Positions 1 to 12,465 are shown, counted from the stretch's first letter. The stretch: DNA of 64,000 nucleotides from Gossypium raimondii (GCF_025698545.1 NC_068571.1:47711733-47775732); one strand, 5' to 3'. A program made the numbers and translations. The notes: generated from the sequence alone by a model not told the origin.

Positions 1-188
1 CAGGGTATTGTGTAATTACATTTTGGTTTCATATAATTCTATTTCCATTCCAAATCAGTGTAAAAACTAAAAAGTAAATGGTTAATATGCTACTAAAACT
101 AGGTTAAAGGTTTTCTGGTTGCAAAATGGAGGGATGCTCCAAGGAACAAGTTTTTATTCATTATCTTATGACCATCTCTTTTTTTCAG

Positions 189-1078
189 GATTGCAGAGCT
201 TAACTCAAGTGTCTTCCATTTCAACCATAGATGCTGGAGGAAATGTGCATTCTGGAGCACTCCCTCCTTGGCTTGAAGCTGCTGATCAGACTTTGCTAAA
301 CAATCAAGTAAAGCCGGCTTTAAGTAGTTTTATTTCATCAAACAAGTCACAGAAATCCCGTAAGTTGAACCCAAAAAGGGTTGGGGCTGCTTGGGCTGAA
401 AAGAGAAAGATGGAGCTGGAGAAAGAGAAGAGAGGGGAGATTGTTGAGAGTGATTGTGATGCTAACTGGCTTCCTAATTTTGGTAGAGTTTGGCAGTCAG
501 GTAGCAGAAAGGAATCTAGAAAAGAATTTGATATTGAAAAACATAAGTTCCTCAAGGTTGAAAGCCATTCTGAGATGCCAGTTAAGATACAGCCTTACAT
601 CAGTAAACGAATGGTAAGCACACATCTTCATATACCATGTCATTCTCAAGGCTAGTGTCTCAATAGATAGAAATGTGATTATGAAATGTGCTCTATTCTG
701 CGCTCTCACTTATGCCATCAGTTTGTTTGATTTTCATCAGGGTAAAATAACATGGATTATTTATAAAAGTGCAGAAATTATGGCAGTAAAAAAGTCGGCC
801 AAAGTGGTCTTTGAGTTATCTTGTCAGCAACAGAAGGGTCTGTTTGTAGAATGTCATTAGGTTGCTTAGAATTGCAACTATTAACTGCATCTTGATGATT
901 GACTTTAGTTTGAGTATTTGCTAGGAAGAAACTTTCTTCTTGTTAAAAGGATAGATGCAACTAACTAGCTCTGGTATTTAATGGCATTAATTTATGATTT
1001 CATTATGTATTATATTGGTTCTAAATTTATGCTGTTTACCTTTTCCCCTTTTGGCAGCGAAAAGATATTGGTGAATGA
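189..1078 (+). CDS. TTL: TITAN-like / CENATAC (CCDC84) homologue, C-terminal part
   Basis: This is the 3' end of a plus-strand gene that begins upstream of the window. Two exons are visible: 189-613 (after a pyrimidine-rich tract ending in CAG; first codon split) and 1058-1078, ending in TGA. The intron at 614-1057 starts GTAAGC, ends GCAG and is phase 0. The visible part is about 148 residues. It has PPWLEA near its start, a basic helical stretch (KRVGAAWAEKRKMELEKEK) and the signature NWLPNFGRVWQSGSRKESR. That last motif matches the conserved C-terminus of human CCDC84/CENATAC (NWLP.FGRVW..G) and plant TITAN-like. The family is nuclear, has N-terminal zinc fingers (outside this window), and in animals works with the U4atac/U6atac minor spliceosome. 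A role in minor-intron splicing here is inferred from homology. The visible reading frame is undamaged. Bases 1-188 are the preceding intron. Confidence 0.8.
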
Positions 1079-1347
1079 TGACTAGCAATTGCACAAAGGA
1101 AAGACAACTGCAGGGAAGCTGACGGTTGAATAATCAAGAAGTAAAGCTGACGGTTCAATAATCAAGAAGTATTCTTTTGTTTTACTCCTCTATGGTGAAT
1201 TGAAAGTTTCACAATGAGAAACTTCGAGGAAAGAGAAGAGTAGCTCATGGACTCACGGTGATTTCACCCCAAGATATTTAGCAACTGTAGCTATTCCATA
1301 ATTGTATTCTTATCACAACTCTGAAAATAGTGTATACTTTACAGCAT

Positions 1348-1353
1348 AATAAA
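1348..1353 (+). promoter_or_regulatory. Probable polyadenylation signal of the TITAN-like gene
   Basis: A canonical AATAAA lies 270 bases after the TGA at 1076-1078, in AT-rich 3'-UTR-like sequence and ahead of the first retrotransposon remnant. The position suits a plant near-upstream element. The signal is short and could occur by chance. Confidence 0.4.
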
Positions 1354-1849
1354 TAATTTTCCATTTCCCCTACTCTTTTACCTGTCTCACAAATGTATGT
1401 ATATCTGTGTTTCTGAAGCAACTAGATGTGTTGTTTTGGATTGGAACAATGGGTTGCGAGCTTTGGCACCCAGATTATACATAATTGGCAAAACCTTACC
1501 AAGTGCCATGTAATTGATAAGTACCCATAATTCATATATTTTGGATCCTTATTGCTTTTCATTGCTCCTCAAGTAAAATATCATGTTTTAGCTTCATTTG
1601 CATGTTTAGTGTCACATTTGCATATATTAGCATTTTTATCTAATCTTATATGATTTAGTATTATTAATTAATTTGGTGTTTCATGACTCTAATTAGGTGC
1701 ATATGAACTTGGGATGCAAGTTTGAGGACCGATGGAAGTGAAATGAATGAGCAAAACGCGAAGAATTAAAAGGAAAAGTGGGCTGCAGCTCAAAACCGTG
1801 GAGCCTCAGCCCTAGATCTGGAGTCGCGGCGCCAAATCTGGAGCCCTAG

Positions 1850-2665
1850 CCACCGCATATCATCCAAAAACAAACGGGCAAGCAGAAGTCTCTAACAAGG
1901 AAATCAAAACTATTCTCGAGAAAATGGTCTATCCAAATCAGGACTGTAGTTTGCGGCTCGTTGATGCATTATGGGCTTACCAGATGGTTTATAGAACTCC
2001 TATAAGTATGTCACCTTATCAGCTTATATTTGGCAACCCCTGTCACCTTCTTGTTGAACTAGAACACAGGGCATATTGAGTCATCAAGCATTGTAACATG
2101 AGGATGGATGAGGATAGTAAGCATCGGAAACTGCAATTGCAAGATCTAGAAGAAATTCGAAACGACGCCTATGAGAATTCGAGAATTTATAAGGATAAAA
2201 CAAAAGCCTTCCACGATCAAAGGTTTTCAGGAAAGATTTCTTGGTTAGACAAAAAGTTTTACTTTATAATTATCGTTTAAAATTATTTACTGGTAAATTG
2301 TGTTCTCAATGGGAAGGACCTTTTATAGTTACTAATGTCTCTCATGGTGCAGTGGACATAAAAGCTCCAAACAAGACCAAAATCTACAAGATTAATGGTC
2401 ATTGTTTAAGACCTTTCTATGAAGGTTTTCAGGAACATGATGTTGAGATCGCTAATCTTGAGATCCTTATCTACGTGACTTGATAGGGGCATTTTCTCTG
2501 GCCAAAGACGTTAAAGAAAATCACTTACGGAGAGGCAACTCCGAATTTTATTTTTGTTTTTCGCTTTGTTTTCATTTCCTTTTTCCCTTCTTTATATTTA
2601 TTTATTATTGTTGATTTTATTTTTTATTTCCTTTTTAATTTATTTTTATTTTAATTTTCGACTAG
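1850..2665 (+). mobile_element. Ty3/gypsy integrase C-terminal remnant (plus arm)
   Basis: A conceptual translation gives [16 protein letters not shown] followed by [21 protein letters not shown], the typical end of a Ty3/gypsy integrase core. A C-terminal chromodomain-like tail follows at 2241-2440 (QWEGPFIVTNVSHGAVDIK). A stop at about 2079 and a frame change near 2240 break the frame. No LTR or target-site duplication is clear. Its 3' half is repeated in inverted orientation at 2760-3535. Confidence 0.8.
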
Positions 2666-2759
2666 AGTTGGGGCACGGCTCTCCTGGTGTCAGGTTCTTG
2701 TCGAACTTTGATTTTTTTGATCGTTTGTCCTTCCATCGATGTCAATGGTTGTTCCTTAA

Positions 2760-3535
2760 CTCTAGTCGGAAAATAAAATATAAAAATAAATTAGAAAGGA
2801 GATAAAAATAAATAAAATCAAAGTGAAATGAAAGAGAAATACTGAAATGGAAACGAAGCAAAAAACGAAAATAAAATCTGAAGTTCTCAGATAGGTGCTT
2901 TTCTTTAATGTCTTTGGCTAGACGGAATGCCCCTATCAAGACTTGTAGATTAGGATCTTAAGATCAATGGTCTCAACATTGTGTTTCTCAAAACTTCCAT
3001 ACAAAGGTTTTAAACCTTGAAAATTTTGGTTTTATTTGGAGCTTTAATGTCCGCTGCATCATAAGGAGAGACATTAGGAACCACAAAAGTAAAACTTTCT
3101 GTCCAGTCTTTTTTGTAAACCTTTTGGTTGTGGAAGGCTTTGGTTTTGTACATATAAATTCTTGAATTTTTGGAGACGTCGTTTCAAGTTTCATCTAACT
3201 CTTGCAATTGCAGTCTCCCATCCTCATGTTACAATTCTTGATGACCCAATATGCCTTGTGTTTTAGCTAAATAGGAAGGTTACATGGTTTGCCAAATATT
3301 AGCTGGTAAGGGAACATACATATAAGAGTTTTATAGCCTTTTTTTTTTATTTGGATTGACTGCTCTTTTGAGAATAGTTTTGATTTCGTTGTTGGAGACT
3401 TCTGCTTGCCTGTTTGTTTGTGGATGATATGCCGTAGTCATATTTTTTGGTTAAAGCCTCTATCACTTTACTGCAAAAATGCGTACCTCAGTCACTAGTA
3501 AGAGCTCTTGGCATGTCGAACCTAGAAAAAATGTG
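2760..3535 (-). mobile_element. Ty3/gypsy integrase remnant (inverted arm)
   Basis: Read on the minus strand from about 3535, this encodes a decayed version of the segment at 1850-2665. It shows the integrase region around the catalytic Asp (SD.GTHFC), then the TNKQA..SLQQ region, then the same tail. The run ending in GATAGGGGCATT and the TTTTCGTTTTTTGC tract are shared with the plus arm. Several stops and an A-rich expansion near 3340 make it non-coding. With the plus arm it forms a large imperfect palindrome centred near 2715. Confidence 0.75.
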
Positions 3536-4800
3536 AGACTTTGACAAAATCTACAACTTTAGTCTCGTTAGTTCTGGTTGCCTTTGTTTCAACCTTCTAA
3601 ATTCGCAATGTTCACATTATTTGAAGTATGTGTAAGAGTCTGGAAACAAGGTGACTAAGAAAATGTCTTTTTTTGTCTTTTTCAAGAAAGTATTGCAGCC
3701 CTAATTTTAAGTCAAATAAACTTTATAAATAATATCTTTTAGACAAGAGAGAAGAGGAACTTCTTGTAGCTTTATTGTTTTTGGTGTTTTTCTTATTTTA
3801 TGACTTGTAAAGTAAATTTTGAAGTTTGATTGTATAAAGTTTGTGAGCTTGAATTGTTTCTAATTTTTATTCGTTGTTTAGCATTTGCATGTTTTTTTGA
3901 GTGAATTACAATTATTCAAGTTTGTTAAATATTTGACCGGTATTTGATAGTTTAGAATAATTGTCTTATCAATTAGAGGTTTAGTTGATTGATTGATTTT
4001 TAATATTTGTGACTTAATTGTATAATTTTTCATATTGTATTTTAAGATCATGTAGTGTGGGAATGCAATTTAACTTAAATAAATTCTGATTGTCTCTTTG
4101 TTGGTTAGAATTGAGCCTTTTTCGTTTTTAATGTTATTGATAAATTAAATCCTAGGGATCATTGTAAGGTTATTTGCCAATAAAGTAAGTTATTAATGAC
4201 GACCTTCTTGATTATCAAGAAGGTAAGAAGTGATTAGCTTAGTAAGCGATCGTTGACAACTATAACCGATTTATTTAAGAGTACTGAAAATTATTTTTAT
4301 ATTAGTGCTCAAACCCTTGAATCAAATGTAGATTTTGCTTAAACTAAAGTTTCATCTAATTGATTTTTCAAATTTTAATTATTGTTTTATTTTTTTGTAA
4401 GTTTTAATTTAGTTTTTTTTCCATTTTAGTTTTAATTTTAAGTTTTCTTTAGAAATATTTATTTTAATTGAAGGAATAAAATTATTATCCATCTCTATGA
4501 ATTCAACTATAAAATTTTATTTATTTGAGTTTTTTAATTTTTACGGCTTTCGACAATAATACAATATTCTTTCCTTTTTATCTAAATTTACACACATGAA
4601 AAAGAAAATGCAGCAGGGCAGACACTCTTCAATTCTGACTGACGGAGTGTGTCTATTGTTCTTCCTTTACACGGATGGACAACATCCAATTCGTCTGAAT
4701 TCCACTGTTAGCTATGCGGAGGGATAATTATGTTATTCATAGATGACATTCCATGTGGCACTCTGATTTTGGTTAGATATATTTCATGATGCTACTGATT
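3536..4800. other. AT-rich intergenic sequence
   Basis: I see no gene here. The sequence is long T- and A-rich runs with no sustained reading frame. It may hold further decayed retrotransposon sequence next to the inverted integrase remnant, but no domain is recognisable. Confidence 0.5.
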
Positions 4801-4826
4801 TCTGTTGCTGCAGAAAAAGAAGGCTA

Positions 4827-5608
4827 TTACTCTATCCGAACCGTCTCAGAAGAGCAAAACCTTGTATCATTCGATTGATTGGAGATCCGAAAGTTCCAGA
4901 ATCTTCCTTTAGCTGAAACCAAGTTCTCTTCGCAGAGGAATTCCCAAGAAAACCATTTTTCAATCGTCCGATGAACGTCGTGTACTACAACATCGGTCGT
5001 CTTCCCAGATCTTGCTAATATGCTAGCAGTGTAGATGGTTGACATCCTGCCTGGTGCTTCCGGTGCGTCCCCAATAGGTCCATCCACCACCACAACATCC
5101 CATTTAAGCTGATATACTTCTTGTGGTAAATTTCTCAATGCCAATTTGCAACTTGATTGCTGGAGCAGACTTGTACTCGGTGCACAAACAGGGTTTTCCC
5201 TGGCATGCTTGAGCAGCTTGTATGCCTTCTTAGCTGGTACCTGGTACTTAACTTTATAAACCCGAGTCCCATTAGAATCCGCTTTGTTTAGGCTTATCTT
5301 GTAACCCGTCTTCGAGAAAAACAGTGATGCTACGCAGCAGCTCGAGGTGAAGAATGTGAAGTAGTAGTAGTAGTAATTGCGATTTTAACTAATCTGAGAA
5401 TGGAAAGGCACGACAAGATGAAAACAAGCACCGGGAGTAATTTCTTTCCCGGAGATTTCATCCTTCTAGCCGCTCCATCCAATTTCGGGCCGGTACCTGA
5501 TGCCACAGTACTAGAAAACTGAACCGAAGGACTAACCGGAAGTGCACGAGACTGTGATTCTTCGGGAGGCATTTTCTTCCTTTTCGACCACCTTACAGCC
5601 ACTACCAT
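4827..5608 (-). pseudogene. DUF579 (IRX15 / glucuronoxylan methyltransferase-like) pseudogene
   Basis: The N-terminal piece (5608-5330, 92 aa) has a basic, Pro-rich head and one membrane segment (LLPVLVFILSCLSILRLV), as expected for a Golgi type II DUF579 protein. It runs into a stop. A different frame just downstream reads ITVFLEDG, and a third frame carries the C-terminal half: [59 protein letters not shown] and [20 protein letters not shown]. It ends at 4827. The segment of roughly 100 residues expected between the membrane anchor and VFLED, which carries the S-adenosylmethionine-binding core, is missing. A deletion plus at least one frameshift argue for a pseudogene, not a sequencing slip. 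Relatives act in xylan biosynthesis or methylate xylan or arabinogalactan glucuronic acid. Its neighbour is TITAN-like, as I recall for At4g24900/At4g24910. Confidence 0.85.
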
Positions 5609-5639
5609 AGCTTCCTCCTCCCAAGGTAATTATAAAATT

Positions 5640-6170
5640 TGGGGTTGTTATTATGTTATCGATCAGGAAGAAGACAACGGTTTTTTTGCTTTGGTTTCAA
5701 GTCAACTAGTATCAGCGGTTTCCCCCATTAAAGCTACAATCAATATAAAATAAGAAGCATTAAGATATGGCCATTTATATCAATTTGCATGAACTGACTC
5801 GAGGACAGACACGTTTAGGGCATTGTTTAATGTATTTTAATTGTTTTAGGCCTGTTAGGTATATAGTTTGTTACTTAAATCACTTTCATCCATTTCCCCT
5901 TTTACCCATTTGCTACAGTTGCGTTCTGTAAAGGTTTTCTGTTTATCGGAAGTATTTTCGCTGGAGCTCCCTTCATGGTCCGGAGTCGTATCGAGGCCCG
6001 AACCTTTCGGTGGCTTGAAGACCCGACCAGCCTCGGTTTGTATTGTGATCGAAGGTTGTTTTTGTTCTAATATTGGTACGTATTAGCTCTGGACTATTTT
6101 AGTGTACTGTTTCGAGTTTATTACTTTTTTTCTCTTTTTAATATTTCATATAACATATATCTATACTATA
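5640..6170. other. Intergenic sequence with a GC-richer island
   Basis: This stretch upstream of the DUF579 pseudogene is mostly AT-rich. An island at about 5930-6060 is distinctly richer in G and C and stays open on the plus strand (5868-6086, 72 aa). The predicted peptide matches no family I recognise, so no gene is called. Confidence 0.4.
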
Positions 6171-6176
6171 GATTAA

Positions 6177-7102
6177 GGCTGCATTTGTTTCATCAAAAAT
6201 AATCCACAGTCAATATTTTTTTGCATTTTCTATATTTATTTTATGGAAAATAGGTTGACCAACGAAAAACGATTTACAAGTCAATAATAAATAAGTTCTT
6301 TTCTTTATAAATTGATTTATTCTTTTGAAAAGCATTTTTAGAAAAGAGCTCATTTTTAGTAATTTTATTTTTATATAAAATTAACTTGAATCAAGTTTAA
6401 TGTTATTATAATAATAAAATTTTAATTTTAATTTTAAATATATTTAAAATATTAAAATAAAATATTATACTATTCAATATTACTAGACATACATATTTGA
6501 TTATTTATATTTGATAATATAATTAATAAATTATTTAATATTATAATTTTATTTTAGTAATAAATTTTAACAATAATAATTTTGAATTTTAAATTTCAAA
6601 TAGTATTGTTGAAAATTTATTTAGATTAATATATTAATAATATATCAATTTATAAATATTTAATAATAAATATTTTATAGTATAAAATATAAACATTTTA
6701 ATTATATAAATATGAATATTTGTTTAAATCATGATTAAATTCATTTATCCTTCAAACTCTAATGTGTCACTATCCACTTGCATATATGTAATATATATAA
6801 TTTAAATTTAAATTTAAATTTAAATTAGACATTGTTTACTATTAAGTTTATAATATGATATTGATTATTTATAAAATATTATATTATTATAAAATAAATT
6901 TTAATTGTCAAAAGGAAATGCTATTATAATATTTTGTAACAAATATATATGTTGTGTTTTGCTCACTAAGAAAAATTGCCAAACAACGAAAAATATTTTA
7001 TTTGAATTATCCAAATAATAGTAAGTATTAATTTTTCTTGAAAACCAATCTAATTTTTAGAAATTATATTTCGAATATGTTTTCAATGAAATAAATGGGG
7101 CC
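6177..7102. mobile_element. PIF/Harbinger (Tourist-like) MITE
   Basis: The ends form imperfect terminal inverted repeats: GGCTGCATTTGTTTCATC on the left, and GGCCCCATTTATTTCATT when the right end is reverse-complemented. Each side is flanked by TAA (6174-6176 and 7103-7105), the 3-bp target site typical of PIF/Harbinger insertions. The 926-bp interior is AT-rich and encodes no transposase. Confidence 0.65.
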
Positions 7103-7105
7103 TAA

Positions 7106-8747
7106 AGCGCAATTGAGTCTAACTCAAAAATTGCCAAAAGCCCATTTATTTTATTTTGAGAGCATATATCTTTTGTATTTTGATAAATATAGAAAAGTAT
7201 ATACACGATGAAAATCATGAGATTTGTACACATATTATCATACATTTTAGTATTTCAAATTTACCATTTCAACCATATATTTGGTTCTTATAATAAATTT
7301 TTTATAAACTTATTACATAAATGTGTGAGTGTAATAAAATCTATAGTATTTATAATTTTAGGTTTTTAATAAATAAATATATTTCATATACATGCTTCTT
7401 AGGTAAAGATGCTATTTATCACGATTTTAGAGTCATAAATTCCATGTTTATTTTATGATGAGATTTGCTTGATGGTTAAAAGATGTTCACCTTTTAGAAC
7501 ACATTTGAGTAAGCGGTAGGTCTTTATTTGAGCAACTCCTTTTAAACGTAGTGTGTAACTCTTCGAAAATTTGGAATTTAGTCCTTTACTTTCAGTTCTA
7601 AGAATTTAGTTTATCTACTTTTTAGATTTTAAAATTCAGGTACAATTGTTGACATTATTAATTTTTTAAAAAAAATTCAAGTTCATTGACTACCAAGTAA
7701 ATATTTTTTATTTCAAAATATTACATAAACAAATATAACAATATTAATAATTAAACTTAAAAGTTCATGAGATATTCAACATGTGAAACATAATTGATTG
7801 AAACAAATGGGATTAAGATCATTTAGGTAAAGTTTAGGAATGGATACAATAATGTGTGGTCCAAAACCAATTAGCTGTTTGATGCAGATTTTACATGTTT
7901 TTCCATAAAATGGATAAGGTGATGAAATAAAGAAAATTTTAATGGAATCAAAGCATCTCACAACAAAATACATGCATTATAAATTCCCAACATTATCCCT
8001 TCATATACAATTGTTCTTAGAAAATTAAAATAATTTATTCCCATATATATATATATATAATAATAACTTTTTCCAAATAGAAAAAATATTACTCGAATTT
8101 AAATATGAATATATATTAGTTTTAATATCATCAAATTTTAGTATGATAGTTGATTATAAAGATGTGGTTACAATAATTTTCATTAATAGAAAATCTAAAA
8201 TTTAAATTTGAATCAGAAATAAATAAAAATATGAATTCCTTAGGGCAAAAGGAAAGGTTGAAGGATTAAAGAAGATATAACTTCACCAAAAGTGAGAATG
8301 ACTCTTGTGTAAATATCAAATTTTAGCAGGGGCAAAATAGTTATTTTCAAGTGAGGAGTTTTTTGACAAAATTATTAAGGCGTCCTTGAACATGTGTATT
8401 GAATTTGAGCCAATGGTTTTACTCGATGAATACGGAATTAATATTGGCATTTAAATTAAGATAATTATATTTTTTAAAATATGGAATTTTGGCAATATAT
8501 TAATTATTAGATTTTGATGAAATTGAGATGAAATTACGGTGTTGGGATATTTTATTATTATTTTAAATATTCAATAATATATAAATATTAAAAAGAGTAT
8601 GAAGAATTTTCTTCATATTTCCCATACAAGAAACGTCCCATGCATGGAGAATGAAAAAAATCTCCACTAAAAACCTTTGATTTTTAAGTAAATTTCATGA
8701 GTAAATGGATGGAGGTGAGAGAAAGTTAAGAAAATAATAAATTTTTT
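7106..8747. other. AT-rich intergenic sequence
   Basis: No gene or defined element is visible. The stretch is low-complexity, with short (AT)n tracts near 8047-8060. No open frame resembles a protein. Confidence 0.5.
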
Positions 8748-9116
8748 GGTAAAAGTGTCATGAAAGTTTCTGTACTAAGAGTCAGATTGCATTTTGGCTC
8801 CTCTATTCAAAAAATAGGTAAATTAGTCCATTTATGTTAGATCAAAGAGCAAACTGATCATTCGGTTAAAATCTTCATCTATCTCTACTATTAAAAACTG
8901 ATCCATGTACGTCAACATGAAGTACACGTGGCACGTCATATGTCATTGTCTGATTATTCTATCAGTCACACTAATTTTTACCAATACAAAGGGATGAATT
9001 TTTTAACAGAAATGACTAATTTGCTTTTTGATCTAACATACTAATTTACCATTTTTAGTAGAAGGGGTAAAATGTAATCTGACTCCTAGTACAAAAACTT
9101 CTATGATACTTTTACC
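8748..9116. mobile_element. Foldback MITE, family A, full copy
   Basis: This is almost entirely an imperfect palindrome. The left half begins GGTAAAAGTGTCATGAAAG and the right half, reverse-complemented, begins GGTAAAAGTATCATAGAAG; similarity continues to the centre near 8930. Related copies lie at 24800-24996 (half), 37504-37808 and 42784-43142. No clear target-site duplication and no coding capacity are seen. Confidence 0.75.
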
Positions 9117-9295
9117 GATTCTTTTTCACTTCAGTGCAATGCAAGGATTTAATTATATTTAATAATTAAAATATATTAAATTACTTCACATAATTTTTTA
9201 AATTTAAAAGGATTTGCAAATGATATAACTAAAAAATTTTAAAAATATATTAAATAACTTTATAATATATACGATATACATATATATACACACAA

Positions 9296-12200
9296 ATATA
9301 TACACATATCAAAATTTTGGTCAAGCTTCTTCAAGTCGTCAAACAACTTGGATTTATCTCCTAGGCTAACAAGATTCATTCTGTATCATTTGGTATAAAA
9401 TTTGGGTGTTTTTAGTTGTTTTTCTTTATGCTAAAAATGTTATATGGGTGAAATTTTGTGCCGAAACTTTCTATATATGTTTTTTATAATATTAGAAGGC
9501 TCCAAACTAAATTTGGTGATTTTAGCACATCGAGAGCACCTTGAAGAAAAAATTCAAGTTGTTTTTAAAATTGTTTCGGTTTCTGCCAGGTAGTTTATTT
9601 TTATTGACCCTAGTCATATGTTTTTCATTTGTTTTAGCTTATTTTTGTCATATTACGCATTCTAACGCATTCTAACACATTCTTGTTTCTTGTGTTAATT
9701 GGTGCGAAAAGAGCCTTTCCTTCCTCCGTGCAACTCAGTTAATTTCTATTAAAGTCGAGCTTTTCTTTGGCTTCTTAGACGAATTCTATAAGAATACTAA
9801 GTTTGATTACTCTTTAAAATTTACAAGCGAGATTATCTTATTTTATTCTTTGCCTCATAGAATTGTTTTTTTTATTGCGAGTGCTAACGGCGAGGTTTGT
9901 TTTTACTTAAAATAGTTTTGTATTTAGTTTTTCTGATTTCATATTCTCATAATGATACACACATAGTATTGAAGAAGAGAATGATAAAACAACACTTACC
10001 TTTGAGACTCTTGCGAGAATGAATCACTAAAGTTCAAAGAGATGTTAGTGAGTGGAACTACAAGTTGAAAAATGATGTTGATGGTGATTATGAGCCAAGA
10101 CAATCATCTGATCGTAGTAAACAAGGTTCTCGTTCTCGCATTGAGAATTCAATTTCAATGGCAACGTAAAAATGTCAAATTTGCTACAAACTTGCATGAA
10201 CATGTTTTCAATGTAGCTTAACCTATTATTGTTCATGGAGATGTCAAGAAAGACATGGGTAAAATAGTCATAGCAAGTTCTAGGAGCTTGAATGACTTCT
10301 AGCGGAGCAAAGAGAACATCAAACAAAGTGCATGTTTTGTGATGCAAGGGATCACAAAGACACTACATGTCCAACAGTCTCAAAGATCTCTCGTTGGTTT
10401 TGAAATGCCATTAGTGTGGTTCAAAAGATCACAAGGGTTACCAATGTCCAATTCATTACCCACCCAACAATGAAAGTTGTGATGAAGAACATACGTATGA
10501 CATTGAGCTTATTGAAGAGACTTTTTCTAATGCTTTCGTTGAAGATGCAGTAGATATGTGTAAACAAGAGACTTCTAGTGCAACAATTTGTGAAGACAGT
10601 TTGTGTGACCCTATGCCTATTGTTGAGACTTCTTCCTTTACTATTGATATTTTTGAAGAAGAAAGTTGTGATAGTAACCTTAACAACTGAGAAGACATTG
10701 ATAATGAGGAAAGTTCACATCTAACCATGCCTTTGGAAGAGCTTGCCACGTTGAATCCTACCACAAGTTTGTCCCCTAACACATGCTATATTTAACGGCT
10801 AGTTTATACCTTCTTCAATGACACACAAGATTTGAGGATGAATCCTTTTGAGGAAAGAGGGGGTAAGATACGAGTCTAGGGCCTAAATTCCAACCCAAGA
10901 ACATGTTAGACTTAACTTTTTACAAGGCCCATTTTAGAAGCCTAAAAGATCATGAAAATTGAAGCCCAATTTTGGATGTGATAAATGCGTGGATGGAGTA
11001 AATTTTATTAACTTAAATTCACCAAAGTTGTTGTTTTTCAAGCCCAAAAGATTAATTGATTTGCAAAGAGTTTTTGGATGGGATCCAGATATTTTTGGGT
11101 TGAAATGTCTTCATATAGATCAAAGAGCTATCTATTAGCTTCAAAATGCACTTCGAATAACTCGATTTAGAGTCCGGAAGCTCAAGTTATGACCGTTTTA
11201 GTGAAGATTGAGCGAGCAGAATTTCTAAACGAGATTATTACGGATAGGGCTGTAAATGAACTGAGCTTGAATGAATGGACCTCTATTCATGTTTGTTTGT
11301 TTATTATTAAGCTTGTTCGTGTTTGGTGTATGTTCATTAAGAATTTCAAAATTTTTGTTCATGTTTGTTTATTTAAAATTATGTGTGTTCAAATCCGTTT
11401 GATTAAGTTAAACGAACATGCTCGTCAAACATGTTCATAAACATATAATTGAACATGTGAACATGTTCACATACAATATTCATGAATAATAATAAACAAA
11501 CAAACAATAAATAAACATATATAATTTTTTAGATATAAAATAATAATATTAATAATTATGTTATAATTACTAAAAAAATAAGCACACAACCCACAATAAA
11601 TTTATTAATTTATACCAATGGAACAATAAACGAGCTTTAAATGATTTATTAAATGAGTTTGCTCATGAACATAAAAGAGTTCGCGTTCAGTTTGTTTAAT
11701 AAACGAGCCTCAAAATCTTGTTCATATTCATTTATTTAGCTTTAATAAACGAACATAAACAAACAAAAACTAAACTATTCATTAATCGTTCATCGGACAC
11801 TCTATTCATTTACACCCCTAATTATGGGGAATTACAAGTTCTGAACATTAATTCAAGTTTAAATCATACTTGGTTTGTTTTTAAGCCTTAATTTTGACTA
11901 TACATGAGCTTAGGTTTTATATTTTGGTTGATTTTTTTATTCCGAATTTTAGGATATTTTTTTAGCATTTCCAATTGTGTAGAACTTCTATATTTCTTAG
12001 TCAACAATAAAGTTTAGTTCCACTAGAACTACTTGTTGTTTAGATTAATTAGAGTTTCACCATGCTTAGGAGATTTATTTTGATTAATGATTTCTTGTGA
12101 TATTTTTTTTAAAACTTATTTTCTTCTTGGTTTCTTCAAGAACCATGAGCATACACTTTTCGCCTTCCAATTTACTAGGGTTGGTCAGAACTACTTGTGA

Positions 12201-12465
12201 AGCTTGTTGAAGATTTGTCTTCAAAGATTTCTTAGGGAATCGCGTTTTTAACACAATCCGGTAGTTTTTTCTTTCCATCATCCATCTTATTTTCTAGTCT
12301 TTTATTTAATTTAATTGGTTTATTTTATTACTTCATTCGTTTTCACTCTAATTTAATTCGTTAATATAAAAAAAATTTGGTCAAACTTTTTTTATTCTCG
12401 AAACAACTTGGATTCATCTTCTGGTCAAGCTCTTAAAAAAATTCGTTCTCACATTTGGCATTTTA
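9296..12465 (+). mobile_element. Decayed Gag-only LTR retrotransposon (TR-GAG-like)
   Basis: From left to right: about 90 bp of a left LTR tail (9296-9390); a TTTGGTAT sequence that could be a decayed primer-binding site (9390-9400); a degenerate Gag region with two CCHC zinc knuckles (CMFCDARDHKDTTC near 10330, and CH.CGSKDHKGYQC near 10407, the latter containing a stop); a purine-rich tract (GAGGAAAGAGGGGG near 10850); and a right LTR from about 10868 to 12465. The two LTR tails share an AACAACTTGGATT motif. Only about 1.5 kb lies between the LTRs, with no protease, reverse transcriptase or integrase. It is therefore either a Gag-only non-autonomous element or an internally deleted one. The left LTR is mostly lost. 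Confidence 0.6.
11245..11820. mobile_element. hAT-type non-autonomous DNA transposon
   Basis: The terminal inverted repeats are TAGGGCTGTAAATGAA on the left and TAGGGGTGTAAATGAA on the right, reverse-complemented. Flanks of 8 bp, ATTACGGA (11237-11244) and ATTATGGG (11821-11828), match at 6 of 8 positions, as an aged hAT duplication would. The interior is rich in GTTCATG/GAACATG and AAACAAAC motifs and has no transposase. It sits inside the right LTR of the Gag-only element. Confidence 0.75.

Noticed and set aside
10456-10782. 108-aa Ser-rich minus-strand frame
   Set aside because: It is antisense to the Gag region with zinc knuckles; the Ser richness comes from reading the acidic Glu/Asp codons backwards.
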